Positions 57,106-64,000 of a stretch of 64,000 nucleotides of DNA are shown here, in pieces. The stretch covers positions 1,550,001-1,614,000 of the forward strand of contig JAQFWX010000002.1 in assembly GCA_027605045.1 (NCBI GenBank), written 5' to 3'. Made by a program: the position numbers and the translations under genes. The notes under the pieces were generated by a model. That model ran no database searches and was not told the DNA's origin. It was given only the letters and a program-made list of their open reading frames with translations. Source of the DNA: Phallus indusiatus. Its lineage: Eukaryota > Basidiomycota > Agaricomycetes > Phallales > Phallaceae. Each line of letters opens with the position of its first letter. Position 1 is the stretch's first letter.

Positions 57106-59906
57106 ATGTCGCCATCGTCGTGCGCGGCTAATATCAATCCATCTCCTGAGCTCGAGGAAAAGAAAGGACCGACAAGCTCTATTCATATCGAAGAAAGTCG
57201 TCTAGATGAAGCAGCTCAGTTCAGTCTCGACACTAGCACGATCAGCTCCGAAGATTCACTCCGAGTTCGCAAGAAGATCGACAAGTATATTCTGCCGATG
57301 ATGTGTAGTAAGCCTTGTATTTGACTAGTTCAGTATGGTCTGCAGACCTCTCCTTGGCAATAGCACTCTATGCGTGAGATTTCGTCTTTATCGTCAAATA
57401 GACTTCCAATTTTAAAACATTTCGCAGAGTACAAGCTATGGACAAGGCGACCCTCGGAAGTGCTGCCATTCGTGCGTGTCTTTGATTGCACTCCTCTCGC
57501 TACGACCTGATTTAGCCTTCGTTCAGTTGGAATTAGGTATACAGTCGTTGAGATCGGCTTTCAGTCTATGATGCTTATATTACCATAGAAAGGATACTCA
57601 TTTGAACGCAAACGAGTACGTTCATTTCTTTGTCTTGCTACATTTCTGTCTCACGTGTAGGTTTGTATCAGATAGTACGTACTTCAATCTTTCTGAAATT
57701 TTGATTGTAATGAATAAACGTGTTTTCTAAAGCAATTGGCTCGGAACTATCTTTTATGTCAGCTATCTAATTTTTCAATATCCGTGAGAAGCCGTCTTAT
57801 CTTCACCCCAAACAAGAATTCATTCGCACTAGACAAAACCTTGCCCTTCAGCGCTTTCCTGTTGGAAAATGGATGTCACTAAATATCTTCATTTGGGCAA
57901 TTGCATTGACTACACATGCTGCGTGTAAAAACTTTGCTGGCTTATTTTGTGGTATTTGTCTATTCTATCTACGAAGTCTTGAATCGGGTATTCATTCGAG
58001 CTTCTGGCAAATTAGTTCGTTTCATTATGGGAGCCTGCGAGGGTAGCATAACATCCGGATTTCTCATTGTCACTTCAATGTTCTATACGAGAAACGAACA
58101 GAACCAGAGAATTGGATATTGGTGTAAGTGATGTTTGCACCCGCCTTGATCTAAAAGTTTTTGACAAGGTTCAATTCTCTAGTTTTGATGGATGGTGTAG
58201 GTAATAGTAGCATGCTTCTTGTTTACGGAACAGACCGCTCACTGCTTTGACCGCTGCAGCACATATTATCTATGGTTTCTTGAGCTTTGGGGTATTGCAT
58301 ATACAGAATACGGGGTTTGCTGCGTGGAAATGGTGAGTTTTTTTAAGCTTCATCAATTGATACTAGTACATACGCTGATCGTCGCATTTATTTAGGTTGA
58401 TGATAATAACCGGTCTCATAACGCTTGTACTTGCTGGAATCTTCTGGTAACATCAAGCCGTTCATATCTCTAATCAACTAAAACAATGTTGACATAGGCT
58501 CTATTTTCCGGATTCACCAATAACTGCCCGGTTTCTGACATTGGAAGAACGCAAAATCGCAATTGAGCGAATAAAGGTTAGCGTTATATATGATTGCATG
58601 TTAGATCCCCATTTTCTGACATGCTTATGTAGGTCAATCAAACCGGCATTGGGAACAAGCAATTCAAAGTGGATCAGTAAGTCATATTATATGGTTCAAG
58701 ATGTTCATAAGCATTGAGTTACTAGGGTGGTGGAATGTTTGAAAGATCCTAAAACCTGGCTTTTCGCTTTGTAGTACGTTGTTTCTCTGTCGCTATTGAG
58801 GTACCGTCTCTAATAATTTCTTAGTTCCTGTTTACAGTAAGTCATGTCTAAATCATACCCAATATTGTTGTTGACATTATCAAGCAATATCCCGAATTCG
58901 GTGCGTGGGTCAAAATCACATCTGCCAAGACGAGTAGCCGCTAATTCGTCGCAGCTGAGCAACCAAAAGCAAATCATTGTGAACAGCTTTGGCTTTACAA
59001 CCTTTCAAACTACTCTCCTTGGTACGTTGCAGTACAACTTTGCCTGGCGTCCCATCCTTTATCTCAAATTGGCGACGTTTTTAGGCTGTGTCGATGGTGT
59101 TATTCAAATTGTTTCAATTTTGATCGGTGTCAATTTAGTTGCAAAGTTCAAAAACTCTTTAGCTTGGGTTGCAATAGCATACTCCGTGCCTGACATTCTG
59201 GGGAGTATTTTGATGAATGCTCTTCCGTGGGGGAACAAGATCGGCCTGTTGTTTAGTCTATGGGTTGCAGGCATAGGTATGGCTTCTCATTCTGGTGACC
59301 TTTTTTTAGGTGTCTCATCATAAACGTGAAACATAGGTGGTACGGGTTTTGTCCTCAGCCTTGGTTGGGCTACTGCCGTCACCGCTGGACACACCAAGCG
59401 TATCACGACGAACGCTATTATGCTATCAGCATACTGCATTGGAAATATCGTCGGCCCTCAAAGTAGGCTGCTATATTTTATTTTCTGTATCTCTCCGACT
59501 CATTTTCGTTTATATTTAGTGTGGCAAGCGAAATACATGCCCAGAGACCGTGTACCATGGATTGTAATTACGATATGCGATTGCATAAATCCATTACTTA
59601 TTCTGGTACGCAAACCCATCCAAACTACCTCCTTTTTCTCATTTCTGGATTCTTTTATATGAAGACATTACGCTTTCACCTTGCAAACGAGAATAAACGA
59701 CGTGATGCTGAAGCACTGCCGCCCTATGCGCCAGAAGTGTTCATATATCAGACAACAGAAGATGGCACTAGTATGCCGAAACTTAAAGTTGACAAAGTAG
59801 GTTTTTTTTCTCTCCTTCCCTTTTCTTGAGATATTTAAGGCACATTACGTAGGCTTTCCTTGATGCGACGGATAGACAAAACCGGGACTTCCGTTACGTC
59901 TTATAA
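57106..59906 (+). CDS. Dal5-type (anion:cation symporter) major facilitator permease
   Basis: Uptake carrier of the allantoate/nicotinate/pantothenate class at the plasma membrane. I trace 22 exons from ATG 57106 to TAA 59904-59906. They sum to 1587 nt (528 aa) with every phase matching. Marks are KIDKYILPMM and MDKATLGSAAI in TM1, IWAIALTTHAACKNFAGL (TM3), VRFIMGACEGSITSGF (TM4-5), HNIPNSLSNQKQIIVNSFGF (TM8 region), GHTKRITTNAIMLSAYCIGN and the classic ending AFLDATDRQNRDFRYVL. Tiny exons occur at 57527-57536 (10 nt), 58183-58200 (18), 58825-58836 (12) and 58885-58900 (16). The join before NWLGTIFYVSY (57615 to 57733) gives D where relatives have E-Y, so a further microexon may be missed. 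The substrate cannot be told from sequence. Confidence 0.87.
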
Positions 59907-60178
59907 GTTCCGTAAATCGAAAGTTCCGTAAAACCCTCTGAGACAATATTAACTGTTGATACCGCTTCTTATTCTTGACAATACAAATGACCTTTGCATG
60001 CTTCTTTTCACTTTATAGTATCTACTCTGACTCTGCTCTGACTCAGACGATCGTACGGGTGATGATTTATCATACTCGGAAGCAGAACCCCACACCCCGG
60101 CGGTTGAACCCTTTCAGAGAGGGCTGGGAATGACTCAAAACAGGCACTCTCTGCTGCAAGAAACACAAGGCGGGAAAG

Positions 60179-60843
60179 ATGGGCCGACCTGTTTTCACAC
60201 TTTCGTGTCCTGACCATGGCAGAACGAACGGAGATTTAGTGGCCGGTACGGTGAACCTTGATCTTGACCGGGCTGAGCGGAAGCACGTTGTTGCCCTCAA
60301 AGTCAGTTTGGTGTGCGAAGCTATCAGGTAAAAAGAATGCCATCCGTAATTTTACTCATAATTTTGATCTTCTTATTTCACAGCGCAACTACTATCTCTC
60401 AGCTTCTTACGTACGAATCACGCCTGACGAGTTTCACTCGTAACAAAACGCGCCAGCTTCTAAATCAGGAAAAAGTCGTGTGGAAACAGTTCAACACCGA
60501 ACAAGATATTGAAGAAGAAATTACAGACTCTTTAGATCCCACGACAGATCGAGATTTAGATGCAACAACACTGGCGTCACGGTCAAAATTGATGATTATT
60601 CCCTTTTTGTTCCGTTTGCCTAATACTACACCGAGTTTACCTCCTTCCTCTGCTTTTTCTACGGGAACTTCTACACCTGTGTTCAACCAGCCCGCCGCCA
60701 GCAGAACGGTGACTGAACCGATTTGTCGAGTGCGGTATTATCTGCGGGTTGAGGGGCAGCGAAAGTATTGGTACCTTCCAAAAATCTCGGTTATGTGTCC
60801 GTTCCCTGTCTTCGCCAATTACACAGGTCCCTTCGTGGGATGA
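60179..60843 (+). CDS. Short arrestin-like protein (N-terminal arrestin domain only)
   Basis: Exons are 60179-60327 and 60384-60843, 609 nt (202 aa) in frame. The pattern NGDLVAGTVNLDL, later LMIIPFLFRLPNTTPSLPP and CRVRYYLRVEG match the first beta-sandwich of alpha-arrestins: a turn that opens GTV, a fatty core, then the pre-PPSF strand. Alpha-arrestins in fungi are ubiquitin-ligase adaptors for permease endocytosis and normally have a second arrestin domain and PPxY motifs. Both are absent here, and the frame simply ends after FANYTGPFVG. It could be a truncated gene, a single-domain form, or lack a 3' exon I did not find. It sits 272 bp downstream of a permease gene, which is suggestive but may be chance. 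Confidence 0.6.
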
Positions 60844-61499
60844 GGTCTTCAAGCCGGGGTTTCGATATAAATATATCATATGGTGTTCTAGAGCCGTGTC
60901 AATAACTCAATGGAATTGGACGTAATCCTGACGTATGTCTTATGCTGACAGCTTGCATTCATAAAGTTCCGCTAATGCTACATTCCGTTCAGCTCCATTC
61001 ATAACTGACATATCTAAAACCAAATTTATCACGATCTTCTGACCGAACGTATACCTCAGGCCTCAGGCCAAAGATGGAAAAAATATAGACTTTTTTTTCA
61101 AATGTCACTGTCTTTATCTATTCTCGAATTTCTGACCCTCCTTTGAAAAATCGAGGAGGCCAGTTCAACTACTAGTTTGTTTGGCCCTGAATTGGAAGCG
61201 CCAACGATTTCGGTTTTCCATCACACATCTAAGGGACTACCCAAAGCCAGGTTGAGACAAATTAGTCAAAGTGACTTCCCAAACGTAAAGAAGTGGTACG
61301 ATAAAAATGAGTTTGCCCGGTTAAGGTTACCCATGGTTTAGCCGTGACGTCATCGTTAAGTGGTAAACAAATGGACCGACGTCGTACACTGCAGTTCTGG
61401 TGATCTCCATACTTTTTTCAATCTAATGGTGTTGGGAAACGTATGTATTTACAATCAAAAGTCCAAAATATAACTTCATAATTGGATCGCGGAAAATAT
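60844..61499. other. Intergenic, no gene seen
   Basis: About 650 bp at the 3' end of the arrestin-like gene and the 3' end of the small minus-strand membrane protein. Confidence 0.4.
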
Positions 61500-61801
61500 T
61501 CAAGTTTGAGCAGCGAAATAATATTGACGCAAACGCCCCGAGACACTCTCGCCTTTCGTATCTCGGGGTAGATCAACAAGCCCTTTTTCGATGGTTAGTG
61601 ATTTCAATAAAGATAGTGTATATGCCATAACTTGCCTACAGCAAAGAACACCTGTGATACAATCCACCATGCCAGCAAAGCAAGCGGCGATAGCTGATAA
61701 ACCAATCAATAAACACAGTGTCTAATATCTATTGGAGCTTCTATGCACTTACCGGCAACTATACTCTCAATACAGCCGGCTATGCAGCTCACGAGGCCCA
61801 T
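61500..61801 (-). CDS. Very small Cys-containing membrane protein, typical of agaricomycetes
   Basis: On the minus strand ATG at 61801 opens MGLVSCIAGCIESIVA. After a 56-nt intron (about GTAAGT at 61752 to CAG at 61697) it continues IAACFAGMVDCITGVLCCR. Short hydrophobic proteins of this pattern (MGLVS start, alternating Ile/Val/Ala, CC near the end) are common in basidiomycete genomes and have no known function. Two endings are possible: read-through to a stop at 61500, or a GC-AG intron starting GCAAGT right after CCR, with a CACTAAC branch site and AAAAAG acceptor, giving an end at about CCRAC. I favour the second because its length and signals fit the introns here. Confidence 0.5.
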
Positions 61802-63663
61802 GATGGCATCCGCTATGCAAGTAAATATGTCTATCGCGTTGATGCGACTGAATTAGCTCAAGATATTAAGGAGGTCCCAAGAGAAGAACAAACCAGCTAT
61901 ACAGCTAAATATTATTCTATAAGAATATAATAAATCATATTAGATGTCAAACAGTATTAAAGACTATATACTTACCCCATTGTGAGGGATCGGTCTTGAA
62001 ATGCGCAAAAACCTCGTGTTTCCTTCCCACATAAAAGTGCAGGACACGTATGACGTCATCGAGCTCCACAGCAGTGACTAACAAAAGGAAGATGATTTTC
62101 TGACGAGCTCAAATCCGAACGTAGCATATATCGAATTGGAGTTTTTGGACTGGACGAATGTCGAGATACAATACAGAGTTCCAGCTGTGAATTAGAAGCA
62201 TTTCGTATATTGGATTACGTATTCTTGAAAACCGTTACTATTGTGTCAACTGAGTTGAACCTGTTGAATGCTTGTTGTCGTATGCATTCAAAACAAAAGA
62301 AGATACCTGTTCATTGAGGTACAACTCCGATACTCTCGTAAGAGATATGAAAGAAGATGCTTCCTTCCAGTTTTGCTTTTGCATCTTGTTTATCGGAAAA
62401 ACTTCAATGACAGTTGGATTGAACGGATTCTTTACTTCATATTAAACCATATGGTATGTAGATAAACGAACCAATCCGCTGAGGAAAGAAGCCGATCTGC
62501 CTTCTGATACAGACCAGTTTCTAGAATTGAGATAAGCGCTTTTAAAGATGGTAACCCACGAAGGATGAAATATTGAAATATATCAAGCTCAGCAATGCAA
62601 AAGGGTAAGGGCTTGACGATAGCACTAGTTCAACTGTCAAACGTTGTCACTGTCAAGAGGTGTAGCATGATAAGAAAACGAAGTGTACACACATGCTCAA
62701 CAGAATCCTCCATCAACATCATATAGAAATCAATTTGCAAAATGTTTCTTGCGAACAAGTTGAGAAGGACTGGCACTGAATATTTAATGAGAGCAGGTGC
62801 TCAACATTTCCAAAAGATTGAAGGGACAATTTGACAGGCTAAGCCTGGATCTGTCATTAGAAGTCTTCTTCAATTGAGATTGCAATATGGTGATTAAGTG
62901 CGATAATATCTTTAGATTTTGCTAGAGTTTGACATGTGTTCCGTTTCGGCAATCGCGATTGCTGTAGGTTCTTAAAAACATTCCTGGGGGGCGTAAACAA
63001 TTATCGCCCTTCCGCTCAATTTGTAGTCAATGGATACTCGTAGAAAGGGATGAGGTTGAATGAAAGGAAGTAAGGTTGAAGATAATGCGCATCAAAGATT
63101 TGTCAAGGAATTTGTCAAAAAATCATCAAAAAACGTACGTGACACATGTCACGTTCGGCATTGATCAGCCGGCCTTCCCGCTTAGTTACAACATATCGTT
63201 CACCTTGTTGCCTGTCTTGTTTCAGGCTCTTTGTTTGCAGGGAATGGGTGGTCCTACAAAGCTCAAAACAGTTCCCGATAAACGTCAAAGTTCAAAATAA
63301 AGCTCTGGCAACCAATTTCCACTTGTACAATGAATCCTGGTCTAGGAACGTGGTTGACTATAGTTCTGCATGGTCGAAGTACTATACCCTATCCATTTCG
63401 GAACTTCTTTATTAAATTATTTTTTTAGATAGGAAAAAATCTAAAATGGGCATGGTTGTTATTATCTAAACAGAGATGTCATTGCGACTATCGCAAATAT
63501 CGGGCTTGAACTTCCGTATCCCTATTGCCATTCCGTTCCTTGTACCTTATGGAATAATTGAATTGAGTAATACCCTGATCAGTATAAGAAGTTTGTTTCT
63601 TTTTGACTGTTCGTCTCTCTTGTGTTTGACTGCTTCTCTCAGTTAACTCGCCTTCCTCACGAG
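61802..63663. other. 1.9-kb region without a supported gene
   Basis: It may include 5' leader exons of the small membrane protein gene. Frames up to 89 codons (63146-63415) show no domain. Nothing else is seen. Confidence 0.4.
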
Positions 63664-64000
63664 ATGCTCCACTTACGCTTCACCACTCAGCTATCAGTTC
63701 TTATAGCCCTGACGTCGTCACTCACCGTCGTCACTCCAAAACCCCTCAACCAGTTCAAACCTCGTCTTCAAAGTGATGTTTGCGCCGAGGTCAATGAGGA
63801 ACTCAGTGTCTCTGGTCTCTCTTTAGGAAATGTCAACTTGTGTGCATGTGTATCTGGAATCCCGAGCCTCATCTCGTCTGGACCAACAGCCATTAGACAG
63901 GCTGTTACTTTATTTGGTGCGCAGGCTGTAACGAAGTCACTGAACAACTTGGTTTGTTTTAGCTCTTCTCGCTGTTCAATCTCCGTTTTTTGTCTAACCT
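63664..64000 (+). CDS. Secreted protein, 5' part only (runs off the right edge)
   Basis: The first exon runs from ATG 63664 to about 63951, then a donor GTTTGT. A signal peptide (LSVLIALTSSLTVVT core) is followed by a charged stretch and a segment with DVCAEVNEELSV, NVNLCACVSGIPS and AIRQAVTLFGAQAVTKSL. This CxxVN...CxC...IP...A-rich layout is familiar from agaricomycete secreted proteins that carry Cys-rich modules further on. I cannot name a function, and the rest lies outside the window. Confidence 0.55.
   Translation, partial: MLHLRFTTQLSVLIALTSSLTVVTPKPLNQFKPRLQSDVCAEVNEELSVSGLSLGNVNLCACVSGIPSLISSGPTAIRQAVTLFGAQAVTKSLNNLVCFSSSRCSISVFCLT

Noticed and set aside
58195..58262. Apparent frameshift in the Dal5-like gene
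   Set aside because: Using acceptor CTGCAG at 58259 with donor GTAATA at 58201 restores the frame and gives FLMDGVAHIIYGFLSFG.

Overview
The window comes from a filamentous basidiomycete, most likely an agaricomycete. Genes are split by many 45-65 nt GT-AG introns. They include a cellulose-binding (CBM1) family 6 cellobiohydrolase, two fungal sedolisins, a GPI-type aspartic protease and small secreted or membrane proteins typical of this group. There is no operon structure, no CRISPR array and no bacterial or viral gene. All gene models were spliced by eye. Where I say a model is in frame, I summed the exon lengths and checked every phase.

Layout, left to right. 0-3.8 kb: a possible partial gene at the edge, then mostly unassigned sequence. 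3.9-6.6 kb: sedolisin A. 7.8-10.1 kb: homogentisate 1,2-dioxygenase. 13.2-14.2 kb: the histone-fold subunit Dpb4/POLE3, then an intron-containing tRNA-Leu. 14.2-19.1 kb: a gene-poor block with two decayed, diverged copies of one sequence. 19.2-24.3 kb: a divergent pair with 73 bp between start codons, a GNAT-Mss4 fusion and a Ypp1/TTC7-like scaffold. 24.8-29.9 kb: an intact aspartic protease, a decayed copy, an unrecognised gene and a third scrap of the protease. 30.0-31.6 kb: TAF11. 32.2 kb: tRNA-Ser. 33.1-35.4 kb: an UNC93-like transporter. 35.4-39.7 kb: gene-poor. 39.7-43.3 kb: serine racemase-like PLP enzyme and a histidine-rich ZIP metal transporter. 44.3-49.5 kb: GH6 cellobiohydrolase convergent with sedolisin B. 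52.4-55.9 kb: a large, unrecognised zinc-finger-like protein. 56.1-63.7 kb: a small unknown gene, a Dal5-type permease, a short arrestin-like protein, a tiny membrane protein and the start of a cysteine-bearing secreted protein.

Functionally the window mixes housekeeping genes (TAF11, Dpb4, Ypp1, tRNAs) with secreted degradation genes (two sedolisins, aspartic protease, cellobiohydrolase) and nutrient uptake or catabolism (homogentisate dioxygenase, racemase, ZIP, Dal5-like and UNC93-like carriers). This suits a plant-litter or wood-associated fungus. I did not find a clearly new multi-gene system. The most interesting items are recurrent microexons (7-18 nt, conserved between the sedolisin paralogs), the GNAT-Mss4 fusion, the phase-0 exon architecture of the unknown zinc-finger protein, and birth-and-death of the aspartic protease locus.
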